From positions 1 to 63,416 of the forward strand of contig JAZDOT010000046.1 in NCBI GenBank assembly GCA_043798355.1: 63,416 bases of DNA, given 5' to 3'. Under the pieces are notes generated by a model that was not told the DNA's origin, made no database searches, and saw only the letters and a list, made by a program, of their open reading frames with translations. Positions 34,298 to 43,419 of this stretch are shown here, piece after piece; the first letter of the stretch is position 1; the number at the start of each line of letters is the position of its first letter. The position numbers were made by a program, and so were the translations under genes. The DNA is from JAZDOT01 sp043798355 (lineage in GTDB: Bacteria > Patescibacteriota > Gracilibacteria > Peribacterales > Peribacteraceae).

Positions 34298-35569
34298 ATG
34301 AAACGCGTCCTCAAGATTTCGACCTTCGTCATTCTCCCCGTCATCACGCTCGCGCTGGGATGGGAACTGGGAACGCGCTATGAAAATCGCCGCCTGGAAT
34401 CCATTTCGGAGCAACTGGAATTCCTCTATTCGGGCAAGGTCGGCAGCGGCGCCGTTCTCGGAGACCCGGAGAAGGAGGTGAACCTCTCGCTTCTCTGGGG
34501 CGTATGGCGGCTGATGCTGAAACACTACATCGCACCCGACCAGCTGAATCCGACGAATATGATCTTCGGCGCCGTCTCGGGTCTGGTGCGCAGCATCGGA
34601 GACCCCTACACCGTCTTCATGACGCCGACGGAGAACAAGGATTTCGTGCAATCCCTGCAGGGGAAATTGGATGGCATCGGAGCGGAGCTCACCATGCGCG
34701 ACGGGCACGTTGTTGTCGTCGCCCCCATCAAGGGATCCCCGGCCGCGAAGGCGGGATTGGAGCCCGAGGACGTCATCGTCGAAGTTAATGGCCAGGACGT
34801 TCTGGATGCTTCCCTGAATGATGTCGTACAGCGCATACGCGGCCCGAAGGGTACGACGGTCACCCTCACCATCGAACGGAAGGGCTCGGCGGATGCACTG
34901 ACCATGGCGATCGTCCGCGAGAACATTTCCATCCCCTCCGTGGAAGAGGAACTGAAGAAAACGGGGAGCGGGACAGTGGGATATATCCAACTCAACCAGT
35001 TCGGCGATTCCAGCACGACGGAAGTGGAACGTGCTCTGAAGAATCTCGAAAAGAACGATATTAAGGGCATCATCATGGATGTCCGGTCCAACGGAGGCGG
35101 CTATCTCGACGGAGCCGTGCAGATCACCTCCATGTTCCTGCAGCAGGGGCGTGTGGTCTCCGTGCAACGACGGGATGGCGAACCATCGGTGCACTACGTC
35201 TCAGGCCGTCCCACCGATGCTGCAACCCCCATGGTCGTGCTCATCAACGAAGGATCGGCCTCGGCATCCGAGATCCTCGCGGGGGCGCTGCAGGACGCAG
35301 GAAGGGCGAAAATCATCGGGAAGAAGAGCTTCGGCAAAGGAACCGTACAGGAGGTGTTCGACCTCCCGGGGTCGGCGAGCGTGCGGATCACGACGGCCAG
35401 GTGGCTCACGCCGAATGGCCGCGACATCGGTAAGGAAGGCATTCACCCGGATATCGAAATCGAGCGCACGCGGGACGACGTCGCCGCCGAGCGCGATCCC
35501 CAGTTGCAGGCAGCCCTCGAATGGCTCCTCGACAACGAGGATGTGACGAAGAGTGCAAAAACAGAGTAA
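34298..35569 (+). CDS. S41 family C-terminal processing protease (CtpA/Prc-like)
   Basis: 423 residues. An N-terminal hydrophobic anchor (STFVILPVITLALGW), then the S41 N-domain (SGLVRSIGDPYTVFMTP), a PDZ domain at about 122-205 (LDGIGAEL, GSPAAKAGLEPEDVIVEVNG) and the protease core. The catalytic Ser is in NEGSASASE (Ser322) and the Lys in SFGKGTVQ (Lys347). It cleaves periplasmic or surface proteins near the C-terminus. A single-gene unit. Confidence 0.95.
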   Translation: MKRVLKISTFVILPVITLALGWELGTRYENRRLESISEQLEFLYSGKVGSGAVLGDPEKEVNLSLLWGVWRLMLKHYIAPDQLNPTNMIFGAVSGLVRSIGDPYTVFMTPTENKDFVQSLQGKLDGIGAELTMRDGHVVVVAPIKGSPAAKAGLEPEDVIVEVNGQDVLDASLNDVVQRIRGPKGTTVTLTIERKGSADALTMAIVRENISIPSVEEELKKTGSGTVGYIQLNQFGDSSTTEVERALKNLEKNDIKGIIMDVRSNGGGYLDGAVQITSMFLQQGRVVSVQRRDGEPSVHYVSGRPTDAATPMVVLINEGSASASEILAGALQDAGRAKIIGKKSFGKGTVQEVFDLPGSASVRITTARWLTPNGRDIGKEGIHPDIEIERTRDDVAAERDPQLQAALEWLLDNEDVTKSAKTE

Positions 35570-35615
35570 ATCGGTTTCTGTCATTCCCCGGATCTCCTCG
35601 CTTGCTTAGCTTTCT

Positions 35616-36032
35616 TCAATAATCGAACACTTCATCGTCAGCAAAAAACCGCTTCACTTCACGCTCCGCAGTCTCCGGACTATCCGAGGCATGAGCGACA
35701 TTCACCATCTGGTCCACGCCGAATTCTGCGCGGATGGTGCCCTTCGCCGCCTTGCGGCTGTCCGTCACGCCGAGCATTGCGCGGACGCGCTCAACGGCGT
35801 TTTTGCCCTCCAGAACGAGTGCAATCACCGGAACGGAGTGCATGAATTTTTCGACGTCGGGATAGAAAGGCTTGTCCGCAATGTGCGCGTAGTGTTCTCG
35901 CAGAAGTGCGGGATCGAGATGAATCATCTTCGCGCCGCAAATTTTGAGACCTTCTGCCTCGAAACGCGCGATCACTTTGCCGCAGAGCTTTTTCTGGACG
36001 GCATCGGGCTTGAGGAGAATGAGGGTGCGCAT
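35616..36032 (-). CDS. ndk: nucleoside diphosphate kinase
   Basis: 138 residues from the ATG at 36032. TLILLKPDAVQKKLCGKVI, LREHYAHIADKPFYP and the phosphohistidine loop NVAHASDSPETAEREV (His114; usual form HGSDS) identify NDK, which balances NTP pools. The preceding 26 codons of open frame are AT-rich repeat sequence and were excluded. Confidence 0.95.
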   Translation of the reverse strand: MRTLILLKPDAVQKKLCGKVIARFEAEGLKICGAKMIHLDPALLREHYAHIADKPFYPDVEKFMHSVPVIALVLEGKNAVERVRAMLGVTDSRKAAKGTIRAEFGVDQMVNVAHASDSPETAEREVKRFFADDEVFDY

Positions 36033-36102
36033 GTGTAATGGATAATTGAAAATGGATAATTGAAAATTAATCACTTTGCCAATAGAAGTTCCTGCATGGC
36101 GA

Positions 36103-36134
36103 ATGATCAATGATCAATGATCAATAATCAATTC
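36103..36134. repeat. AATGATCA tandem repeat
   Basis: Four copies of (A)ATGATCA in a row between ndk and the M16 gene. A GGATAATTGAAAAT duplication lies at 36042-36068. Both are AT-rich satellites like 10745-10862. Confidence 0.55.
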
Positions 36135-37392
36135 ATTTCATCAGTTTTCCGAGTTTCTCGCTATCATCCTCTTTCCCGATCACCACAAGATGCAGTTTTT
36201 CGGGCACAAGAATTTTCTTTGCGAGCGCATTCACCTGACTGCGTGTGACGCGGTCGATCTCTGCGAAATACTGCTGCGTGTCCCGCACCTCAGGATAGAG
36301 GAGCAGTTGCTTCCCGTAGAAGTGCGCCTGCTCTTCGGAGTCTTCCAGTCCCAGTGTCATCTTGCCCTTGAGAAACGACTTCGCACGGACCAGTTCGTCC
36401 TCGGAAATACCCTTCGCAGCACAGATCTTGTACTCGCGAACGATGTCGGCAATGGCTTCGGAAAGCCGCGATTGATCCACGCCCGCGCGCGTGGAGAGCA
36501 CGCCGGCATCGAGGTAACTGTCCGTTTCCGTGGAAATGTAGTAGCAGAGTCCCTTCGCTTCGCGGATGTTGAGGAACATGCGCGAACTCATGTTCCCGCC
36601 GAGGATGATGGCGAGAAGCTTGTGCGCGAAGTGATCGGGATCGAGCGCGGAGACGGCCGGGACGCCGAGAACGAGGTGCGCCTGCTCGGTCGCCTTCGTC
36701 CGGAGGAAGAGTTTTTTCTGTTCAAATTTCAGAAATGGCTCGAATACTCTTTTCTTCTTTCCGCTCAGGGGAGAGAAATATTCTTTCGCAAGATGCATCG
36801 CCTCTCTCTCCGCGATCTTTCCGGCGAACACGAGGACGAGGTTGTCCGGCGTGTAGAGGAGATGCTTGTACGCTGAAAAATCTTTCTGCGTGACCGACCG
36901 GATGACTTTTTCCGTGCCGATCGTATCCCATCCCAGCGGGTGATCCCCGAAGAGGAGCTCCTCGAAATCCCACCCTGCCCGGTACATGGGCGTATCCTGG
37001 TACATCCGCTCCTCCTCCATGATGACGCCGCGCTCGCGTTCGATGTCCGTGGCAGGAAAGGAGGCGTGAAGGAGCATGTCGGAGAGCACGTCACACGCGA
37101 GCGGAACCGACTCGGCTGCGACCTTCACGTAGTACCCCGCGTACTCCTTGCCCGTGAACGCATTGAAATCGCCTCCCACAGAGTCGATCGCCATGCTCAC
37201 GTCACGCGTACTCCGGTATTTCTTCCCCCCCTTGAAGAACATGTGCTCAAGGAAATGGCTGATACCGCGCTCATTCCTCCGTTCATAACGAGACCCCGCA
37301 CCGGTGAAGACGTGCACCGTCACGGCCGCCGTTCCATCCCCGGGAGCAGTGAGGACACGGAGACCGGAGGAAAGCGAGGAGACGGTGTACAT
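36133..37392 (-). CDS. M16 family zinc metallopeptidase
   Basis: 419 residues. HFLEH at 46-50 is the inverted zinc motif (HxxEH), with the downstream Glu in ERGVIMEEERMYQD about 75 residues on. The second, inactive-type M16 half starts near residue 170 (YTPDNLVLVFAGKI), with AKGLCYYI. It has no signal peptide, so it is probably cytoplasmic, like PqqL or mitochondrial processing peptidase relatives. It diverges from rpmH. Confidence 0.93.
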   Translation of the reverse strand: MYTVSSLSSGLRVLTAPGDGTAAVTVHVFTGAGSRYERRNERGISHFLEHMFFKGGKKYRSTRDVSMAIDSVGGDFNAFTGKEYAGYYVKVAAESVPLACDVLSDMLLHASFPATDIERERGVIMEEERMYQDTPMYRAGWDFEELLFGDHPLGWDTIGTEKVIRSVTQKDFSAYKHLLYTPDNLVLVFAGKIAEREAMHLAKEYFSPLSGKKKRVFEPFLKFEQKKLFLRTKATEQAHLVLGVPAVSALDPDHFAHKLLAIILGGNMSSRMFLNIREAKGLCYYISTETDSYLDAGVLSTRAGVDQSRLSEAIADIVREYKICAAKGISEDELVRAKSFLKGKMTLGLEDSEEQAHFYGKQLLLYPEVRDTQQYFAEIDRVTRSQVNALAKKILVPEKLHLVVIGKEDDSEKLGKLMK

Positions 37393-37501
37393 AGAACGAA
37401 GTGTAATGGAGAGAGAGTACCGAGACCAGCCACAGAAAAGCTCTCCGTTTCTTGACCGATCGCAAAGCCTTCGGTACGGTTCCTCTGCCTTTCATTCTAC
37501 A

Positions 37502-37645
37502 ATGCTCGGAAAACTCCGCTGGCGTCACCGGCTCCGCACACACGGCTTCCTCAAGCGCATGAAGTCGAAGAACGGCCGTAAGGTTCTCTCCCGCCGTCGC
37601 CGCAAGGGGCGCGTGCGCGTTGCCGTACAGAAAAAGGCTAAATAG
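37502..37645 (+). CDS. rpmH: ribosomal protein bL34
   Basis: 47 residues: LRWRHRLRTHGFLKRMKSKN then GRKVLSRRRRKGRVRVAV, the conserved basic bL34 pattern with a slightly altered start (usual form KRTYQPS). rnpA, yidC and dnaA, its usual neighbours, are absent here. Confidence 0.93.
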   Translation: MLGKLRWRHRLRTHGFLKRMKSKNGRKVLSRRRRKGRVRVAVQKKAK

Positions 37646-37662
37646 ACACCCCTTGCCCGTGC

Positions 37663-37668
37663 TACCAT
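37663..37668 (+). promoter_or_regulatory. TACCAT box six bases before an ATG
   Basis: TGCTACCAT ends six bases before the ATG at 37675. It fits the leaderless pattern; extended -10 with TG. Confidence 0.4.
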
Positions 37669-37674
37669 AGCGCC

Positions 37675-37992
37675 ATGGTAACGCTCCGCGGATTTTCGGC
37701 TTTCCTGTTCTATATCCTCGCAGGAAGTTTTTTCATAGCGTATCTGCTCCTTCGAAACGGCATCCAGCCGGTTGCGGCCGCGTGGTGGCTGCAACGCGGA
37801 GACCTCCCCCTCATCGGTTCCGCCTTCCTCTTCGGCGGCATCAGTTTCTATCATAGCTTCCGTCCGTCAGGTGAATTTTCGCTCCCGCTCTTCCTCACGA
37901 CACTGCTGCCTCTCCTGCTCCTCCTCGCCCTCTTCATTGTTTTAAATTTCTGGGATGTCCTGCCGCTGCCGCAGGGGCAGGCGTTCTTGTAG
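37675..37992 (+). CDS. small membrane protein
   Basis: 105 residues with three hydrophobic segments (about 8-26, 44-58 and 70-95). It stands directly after rpmH where rnpA is usually found, but it has none of the basic RNase P protein features. Function unknown. A purine/pyrimidine-biased repeat (TTTGCCCTCTTTTTCTTC, 38049-38092) lies downstream. Confidence 0.6.
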   Translation: MVTLRGFSAFLFYILAGSFFIAYLLLRNGIQPVAAAWWLQRGDLPLIGSAFLFGGISFYHSFRPSGEFSLPLFLTTLLPLLLLLALFIVLNFWDVLPLPQGQAFL

Positions 37993-38048
37993 ATTTTTTT
38001 GTTGTATCGCCCAACCGCAGCCGGGAACGGCTGCTGCTGGTGAACCTC

Positions 38049-38092
38049 TTTGCCCTCTTTTTCTTCTTTCCCTTCTTTGCCTTTCAGGAAAC
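38049..38092. repeat. CTTTGCCCTCTTTTTCTTC repeat
   Basis: A pyrimidine-rich dispersed block; a second copy is at 60708-60748. Confidence 0.45.
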
Positions 38093-38146
38093 CTTTCTGC
38101 ATATCCTTGGTTTCCTCGGCATCCTCGGAGTCTTCGGCATCTTCCT

Positions 38147-38683
38147 TCAAACCTCCACCTCCTCCATCCCCATCCTCCTCCCCTCGCTCCTCGCCGCAAG
38201 AAAGAAGTAATCACTCAGCCGATTGAGATACTTCAGGAGCAACGGATTGACCTCTTCGCTCTCCGAAACCGAAACGACCCACCGCTCCGCGCGGCGGCAG
38301 ACGGTGCGGGCAAGGTGGAGAAGCGATCCTGTGCGTCCCCCATTCGGACGGATGAAGCGCTTGAGCGGCGGAAGCTGTTTCTCGAGCTTCTGAATCCACG
38401 TTTCGACCATAGAAACATCAACAGGCAAAATGCGCCTGGTTCCCTGCGAAGACGGAGATGGCGACGCGATGTCCGCACCGGCAGCGAAGAGAACCTGTTG
38501 CACGAGGAGTAATTGCACGAAGCAATCCGGAGACAAATCCTTCTCGGCAACAACCAAACCAAGAACGGCATTGAGTTCATCCACCGACCCCGTGACATGC
38601 ATACGCGCGGAAGCCTTGGAAATCCGTCCTCCGCCGATGAGGCCTGTCGTTCCGTCGTCGCCGGTGCGAGTAACGATACTCAT
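38147..38683 (-). CDS. PduO-type corrinoid adenosyltransferase
   Basis: 178 residues. The N-terminus TRTGDDGTTGLIGGGRISK is the ATP-binding motif of PduO-type cob(I)alamin adenosyltransferases. GSVDELNAVLGL and RTVCRRAERWVV with NRLSDYFFLAAR complete the trimer active site. It makes adenosylcobalamin, so a B12-dependent enzyme (for example a class II ribonucleotide reductase) is expected elsewhere in the genome. It lies seven bases after pheT and is probably in one operon with it. Confidence 0.93.
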   Translation of the reverse strand: MSIVTRTGDDGTTGLIGGGRISKASARMHVTGSVDELNAVLGLVVAEKDLSPDCFVQLLLVQQVLFAAGADIASPSPSSQGTRRILPVDVSMVETWIQKLEKQLPPLKRFIRPNGGRTGSLLHLARTVCRRAERWVVSVSESEEVNPLLLKYLNRLSDYFFLAARSEGRRMGMEEVEV

Positions 38684-38690
38684 GGAGTCA

Positions 38691-41042
38691 TCATTCTACA
38701 CTCTTCATGACCGAAACATGTGCAACCTTGGCCTCTTCTTCAGTAAGAGTCCGATCTTTCGCCCGATACACGCAACGCAACGTCAGGTTGTACGCGTCCC
38801 CCTCTTTTGCCCTGAAGAGATCCTGTACGGAAACGCTCTCGAGGATATCCGCACTCGTCCGCATCTTCGCGATAAGAGCAGCCGCACTCTCACGATGTGC
38901 AAAGGGAAGTGTCACGTCATACGTAACAGAGGGAAACTGCGGAAGTTCTTCAGCTTTCTTCTTCGCAGGAACCAGTGCGAGCACGGCGGAGAAGTCCACG
39001 AGACAAACGGCGGCGCGATGGGGGAGATCGAATGTCTCGCGCATGGAGGGATGCAGCTCGAAGAGTGTCCCGATCGCCGTATCGCCGATCATGATGTCCG
39101 CCGAACGACCGTGGTGGGCACACGGATGGAAATTGGCCGAAGGTTGGAAAAGAACTTCGTACCCGAGAGTGTCGAGAGCATGCGAGAGAGAGGATTTCAG
39201 GCGGAGAAACGGCTCTTCTTTCAGACCGGCATCGGATCGCTCGGCAATCAAAATCCCCAGTTCCGTGTGCTCCCGCTCGTGAGAGAAAACGTGGGAAATA
39301 GTGAAGGTGGCAAGGGCGGTATCGATGTTCAGCATATTGCGTCCGGCATGCTCGAGCATCGAAGGGAGCACGCTTGGCTGCATGAGGGAGTATTCCTCGC
39401 CGAGGGGATTTTCGATCATGGGCGCACTGTGCGGATCCAGATGGCACTTCTTGAGGAGGGTCGGACCGACGAGCGAGAGGGGGAGGATCTCGAAAAATCC
39501 CTCTTCGCGCAGCATATCGCGCAATTGATGTGTCCGGTGGTCGCGCTCCGGCGGATGGATGGAAGCGGTAGGGAGGACGGGGGCAATGGAATCGTAACCT
39601 ATGATGCGACCGACCTCCTCGACCAGATCGTTGGGGCCGTTGATGTCTTTCAGGCGCCAGAGAGGAACCTTCACGGCTGTCTTGGAAACAGTGAACCCGA
39701 GATCCGTGAGGATGCGCTTGGCGCGCGCAGGAGGAATCTTCACTCCGAGAAGCTTCTCAACATCACGAGCGGAGAACGGAACCGACTTGGGCGTCCCATC
39801 GGTTCCCCACGTTTTCAGCTTCGAGGTGATCTGTGCTCCGGGAACGAGAGTGAGGAAGAGATGGAGAGCACGCAGGAAGCCGATCGTTGTCATCACGGGA
39901 GGCACGCCCTTTTCAAAAATGGTCGCGGCGTCCGTCCTGTGACCCGTCCCGATGATGGCCGTGCGGATGGCCACCGGATCGACCACGGCGCTGTGCAGGA
40001 GAAAATGTCTGCTCGTTTCCTTCGTGGAACTCCGGAGTCCTCCCATGACCCCCAGGAGATCGAAAATCCCGCAGTCATCGCTGATCACGGGAGAACCGGC
40101 GGGTAAAATACGTTCGACGCCATCGAGTGTCGTGATTTTTTCTCCTGCTTCCGCGCTGCGAACGCGGAGGTTTCCCTTCAGATCGTCAGCGTCAAAGCAG
40201 TGGAACGGCGTGCCACATTCCATCATGACGTAATTTGTGATGTCGATAGGGAGGTTAATACTCCGAAATCCCGTCGCCTCGAGCCGTCGCTTCATCCATT
40301 CCGGCGTCTCGCCGAGGGAACCGATGCGAATCGTGCATGCGGCATAGCGGGGTACGAGTTTTTTTTGTTCAAGCACGATCTCGAATGGCAGTGGATTTTT
40401 CGGAAAAACAGGCTCCTTCGCCGCCTTCGTCTTCTTCCATGTCGCGAGCCCCAGTGCCACGCACTCGCGCGCGATGCCGATGTGCGAGAAGAGGTCGGGA
40501 CGGTTGGTGATGGCGTGGTTGTCGATGTGGAAGGTAACATCGGTGAGACCGAGGAATGCCGCGAGCGGGCGGCCGACGTCTCTATCGCCGTCCCCGAGAT
40601 CAATGATGGTTCGCTCGCTCTCCCCGGGCGCCAAAGGGAATCGCTGCTCCAGTCCGAGCTCCGATGCGGCGCAGATCATGCCTTCGCTCTCCTCGCCCCG
40701 GATCTTCACCTTCTCGAGCGTCACCGTTTCGGTTCCGTGCCAACGGACCGTCGTCCCGATATGTGCGAAAGCAACGCGCATCCCCTGGCGCAGGTTCGTC
40801 CCGCCGCACACGACCTGCTTCCTCCCCTGATCCGTCTGAACATCACAGAGCGAGAGCTTGTCGGCATTCGGGTGCTTCCTGAGTGCGAGGATCTTCCCCA
40901 CGCAGCATCCGCCGAGGTGCGCGCCCTGCCGTATCACCTCTTCCACTTCCCCCACTGACCGCGTGAGACGGTCGGCAATGACAAGAGGATCGTGCTCCTT
41001 AAACACAATGAAATCCGAGAGCCAATCGAGGGAAATTTTCAT
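38691..41042 (-). CDS. pheT: phenylalanyl-tRNA synthetase beta subunit
   Basis: 783 residues from the ATG at 41042. MKISLDWLSDFI, then an EMAP/OB-type tRNA-binding domain (LRKHPNADKLSLCDV, VVCGGTNLRQGMRVA), HAITNRPDLFSHIGIAREC, the B3/B4 editing domain, B5 (VEKLLGVKIPPARAKRIL), the catalytic-like module (RDMLREEGFFEILPLSL) and the C-terminal anticodon-binding domain (FPSVTYDVTLPFAHRE). pheS is not adjacent. Confidence 0.96.
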   Translation of the reverse strand: MKISLDWLSDFIVFKEHDPLVIADRLTRSVGEVEEVIRQGAHLGGCCVGKILALRKHPNADKLSLCDVQTDQGRKQVVCGGTNLRQGMRVAFAHIGTTVRWHGTETVTLEKVKIRGEESEGMICAASELGLEQRFPLAPGESERTIIDLGDGDRDVGRPLAAFLGLTDVTFHIDNHAITNRPDLFSHIGIARECVALGLATWKKTKAAKEPVFPKNPLPFEIVLEQKKLVPRYAACTIRIGSLGETPEWMKRRLEATGFRSINLPIDITNYVMMECGTPFHCFDADDLKGNLRVRSAEAGEKITTLDGVERILPAGSPVISDDCGIFDLLGVMGGLRSSTKETSRHFLLHSAVVDPVAIRTAIIGTGHRTDAATIFEKGVPPVMTTIGFLRALHLFLTLVPGAQITSKLKTWGTDGTPKSVPFSARDVEKLLGVKIPPARAKRILTDLGFTVSKTAVKVPLWRLKDINGPNDLVEEVGRIIGYDSIAPVLPTASIHPPERDHRTHQLRDMLREEGFFEILPLSLVGPTLLKKCHLDPHSAPMIENPLGEEYSLMQPSVLPSMLEHAGRNMLNIDTALATFTISHVFSHEREHTELGILIAERSDAGLKEEPFLRLKSSLSHALDTLGYEVLFQPSANFHPCAHHGRSADIMIGDTAIGTLFELHPSMRETFDLPHRAAVCLVDFSAVLALVPAKKKAEELPQFPSVTYDVTLPFAHRESAAALIAKMRTSADILESVSVQDLFRAKEGDAYNLTLRCVYRAKDRTLTEEEAKVAHVSVMKSVE

Positions 41043-41093
41043 GGAGGAAGCATACACTAGGATGCATCGCGGACGCATCCACTTCTGCAGGGA

Positions 41094-41180
41094 GTTTTTT
41101 ATTGGCTGGTTTTTGGTTTTTCGTTTCTCAGGGAATACTGCGCATGGCAAAAAACAAGAAACTAAAAACGGAAAACTGCA
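41094..41180. repeat. TTTTTGGTTTTTCG...AAACTAAAAAC inverted repeat
   Basis: GCTGGTTTTTGGTTTTTCG and the facing AAACAAGAAACTAAAAACG form a loose hairpin. It is the same family as 24768 and 59333. Confidence 0.5.
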
Positions 41181-41246
41181 AACCTTCGTTATGCTGAAAA
41201 ATCAGCGAATAGTGTAATCTTTCCCCCGTTCCTTCCCTTTCTCTCT

Positions 41247-41480
41247 ATGAAATCCTCCTCCGAGTGCGGCGGTCCCATGAAGCTCACGCGCTATCTGGGT
41301 TGCGTGCTGTACTTCCTCGCGACCGTCGCCGCTCTCATGGGCGTCTACCAGACGCATTTCGGCATCGGCACGGTGAATTTCGGTTCCACATCGGCTTCGC
41401 TTGCACTGATTGCTTTCGCAATCTCGCTCCATCTGTGGATCAAGTGCATGCACCGCTGCTGCTGCGATTGTAAAAAATAG
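41247..41480 (+). CDS. small membrane protein with Cys-rich C-terminus
   Basis: 77 residues: two hydrophobic segments (about 15-33 and 46-63) and a tail WIKCMHRCCCDCKK with five Cys in the last 13 residues. Function unknown. It lies just before tRNA-Ser. Confidence 0.6.
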   Translation: MKSSSECGGPMKLTRYLGCVLYFLATVAALMGVYQTHFGIGTVNFGSTSASLALIAFAISLHLWIKCMHRCCCDCKK

Positions 41481-41562
41481 TCGGGAGGGGACCCGCACTG
41501 TATTTTCCGGGAGTTTCCAGCTTCACAGGAGGCCGCTGCCTTCTGTAGAGTTACCTGCGTCA

Positions 41563-41652
41563 GGAGAGGTCGCATAGTGGCCTAGTGCGCATGCTTGGAA
41601 AGCATGTAGACCTGAAAGGGTCTCGAGGGTTCGAATCCCTCCCTCTCCGCCA
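41563..41652 (+). tRNA. tRNA-Ser (GGA)
   Basis: 90 nt with an encoded CCA. Acceptor GGAGAGG/CCTCTCC, anticodon stem ATGCT/AGCAT with loop TTGGAAA (anticodon GGA), a long variable arm (GACCTGAAAGGGTC) and T arm GAGGG-TTCGAAT-CCCTC. Its 3' end is the left attachment site of the island. Confidence 0.96.
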
Positions 41653-41653
41653 C
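41640..41653. repeat. attL-like site, tRNA-Ser 3' end
   Basis: TCCCTCTCCGCCAC, identical to 49392-49405. It covers the end of the acceptor stem, the discriminator and the CCA. Confidence 0.7.
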
Positions 41654-41748
41654 CACGGGCACGCGACCGTGCCGCTTCCAGACTATGGGATTCAAGGGAG
41701 TCTAGATCATGTTTGAGGGCCGTCGTCGTCATCCCATTGCAACAATGA

Positions 41749-42732
41749 TCACGATAACTCTTGATCATGACGATCATGCCCTAACGCCTCCTGAATGCGC
41801 GACCAGTAATGCCGACACCGCTCACAGACATCCAAGTGCCGCTGTTCATTTTCGTTCAATGCATCTGATCCCGTGGCAACCGTCCAGAGCCTGTTTGCTG
41901 AGAGACAAGCTGATCGCTCGTGTTCATCGCCGGGTGTTCTTTCGATACTGTCGAGCTGCTGTCCTTGCAGACGCAAGAAGAGATCCAGAACTTTTCGGCT
42001 GCGTGGTATGCGCTGGTGCAACTCGGTAACGAATTCAACGCACGGCGCATCGGGATCATCAAGCTCCAGGTCATCCATTGCAGCGACGTATGCTTCCACG
42101 AATTCCGAAAGAAGATCTGCTTCGTCGTCTACTCTAGCTAGATCCATTGCGACACATTCCACAAGCCGACGCCCTGCTTGCTGGAGCTCGAACGTGGGAA
42201 GATTCGCAGTGAGCCGTGGCAATGAGGAGAGTTCATCGTTTGGATATGAAAATGACGGCACAACATTATGTCCTTCAACACGCAGATCGTCCGCCAGCCT
42301 CTCGGCCTCATTGGCGATGGCAGCGTAATCATCGTCTTGATTAGCAGGCTCCAGATGCTCCGCAATCGCAAAGAGTAGTGAACATCTGGCATGTGACGCT
42401 GCACGCATCTCCCTGAGTTCCCGTCCGGTCTGGGCTAGATATCCCTGAAGTCGATCTTTGAGTCGGTCAGTAAAAGCGTCTTGAATGGCAGGTCCAAATT
42501 CACGGAGAAACCGTTGCGCTCCCTCCCCCTCCGCGCCCGAGAAACGAACAGTGACCTTGCTACTGCGGAGACGATTCAGTATCGCGAGAACGCTCTGCGT
42601 CACCGTTCTCATGACACGGACAGTGGCAGCGCAGTCGCAATGGGGATCGCCGTGCGGATCGCGCATACGTTCCATATTCCAGGCGGTCAAACCGAAGTGG
42701 TCTGCGCCGGCGAGAGGTGAATGGGTAGTCAT
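41749..42732 (-). CDS. hypothetical protein with C-terminal zinc-finger-like segment
   Basis: 327 residues from the ATG at 42732. No known domain in the first 290 residues, which are acidic and helical. The C-terminus, LNENEQRHLDVCERCRHYW, has the H-x3-C-x2-C spacing of anti-sigma-factor zinc fingers (zf-HC2). Last gene of the island operon; it ends about 100 bp from tRNA-Ser. A regulator role is inference from the zinc-finger-like end. Confidence 0.6.
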   Translation of the reverse strand: MTTHSPLAGADHFGLTAWNMERMRDPHGDPHCDCAATVRVMRTVTQSVLAILNRLRSSKVTVRFSGAEGEGAQRFLREFGPAIQDAFTDRLKDRLQGYLAQTGRELREMRAASHARCSLLFAIAEHLEPANQDDDYAAIANEAERLADDLRVEGHNVVPSFSYPNDELSSLPRLTANLPTFELQQAGRRLVECVAMDLARVDDEADLLSEFVEAYVAAMDDLELDDPDAPCVEFVTELHQRIPRSRKVLDLFLRLQGQQLDSIERTPGDEHERSACLSANRLWTVATGSDALNENEQRHLDVCERCRHYWSRIQEALGHDRHDQELS

Positions 42733-42776
42733 GGGAGATGAGGGAAGAAAGTATCGGGAATGAATCATTCGATGAA

Positions 42777-43397
42777 TTACAGCGGGGCTGAACGAGAATT
42801 CTTGGTTCTCCGAAAGATGATCGAACCATCTCTCGTGTCTGCAAATGACAGGACGATGTACACCTCGTCGCCTTCATAGCCATCTGGGATCCATTCTCTC
42901 AGAAGGAAACAATGAACATGTTCAGGCAGCTGCTCTACAGGAACCGGCGATTCAGGTGGTTCCGCCTCAAGGATGAGGATATTCGCTGCATCCCCGGCAG
43001 AAACAAGGGAAGAGATGGCGTCTGGGCAATGGAGGTCTCGTTCGCACTCGTGAATGTAGAGAGGAGTTTCTCCGCCATTCTCATCGTTGTCCGAAAGGCG
43101 GTATTCCACTCGTCTTCCAAATGAATGCACAGCAATCGGACTGACAAAAATAAGCCGGCCGAAAGCAGTCACAGGTTCACAATCGCAGACAGCTTGTCGG
43201 ATGAGGTCCGCGTACATCTCTCTCAATGCGGCTGTTCTCGCTTTGCTGTACTGCAACAGCTTCTGTGCAATCGTCAGCAATTCCGCTTCCGATCGTTGTG
43301 TTTCTTGGGGATGAGCGCCACTTTCTCTTGGATGACAATCCCGAATGCGAAATGCATCCGCAGCCAACAGCCGATGATTTGGATCGCAGTTGTACAT
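42777..43397 (-). CDS. hypothetical protein
   Basis: 206 residues from the ATG at 43397. An N-terminal helical part (EAELLTIAQKLLQYSKARTA) is followed by strand-rich sequence with Cys residues (HECERDLHCPDA). It resembles no family I know. It lies between two island genes with gaps of 22 and 44 bp, so it is co-transcribed. A CCCATATTCC stretch replaces a Shine-Dalgarno site. Confidence 0.6.
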   Translation of the reverse strand: MYNCDPNHRLLAADAFRIRDCHPRESGAHPQETQRSEAELLTIAQKLLQYSKARTAALREMYADLIRQAVCDCEPVTAFGRLIFVSPIAVHSFGRRVEYRLSDNDENGGETPLYIHECERDLHCPDAISSLVSAGDAANILILEAEPPESPVPVEQLPEHVHCFLLREWIPDGYEGDEVYIVLSFADTRDGSIIFRRTKNSRSAPL

Positions 43398-43419
43398 GGA
43401 ATATGGGGAAAATGGGGAA

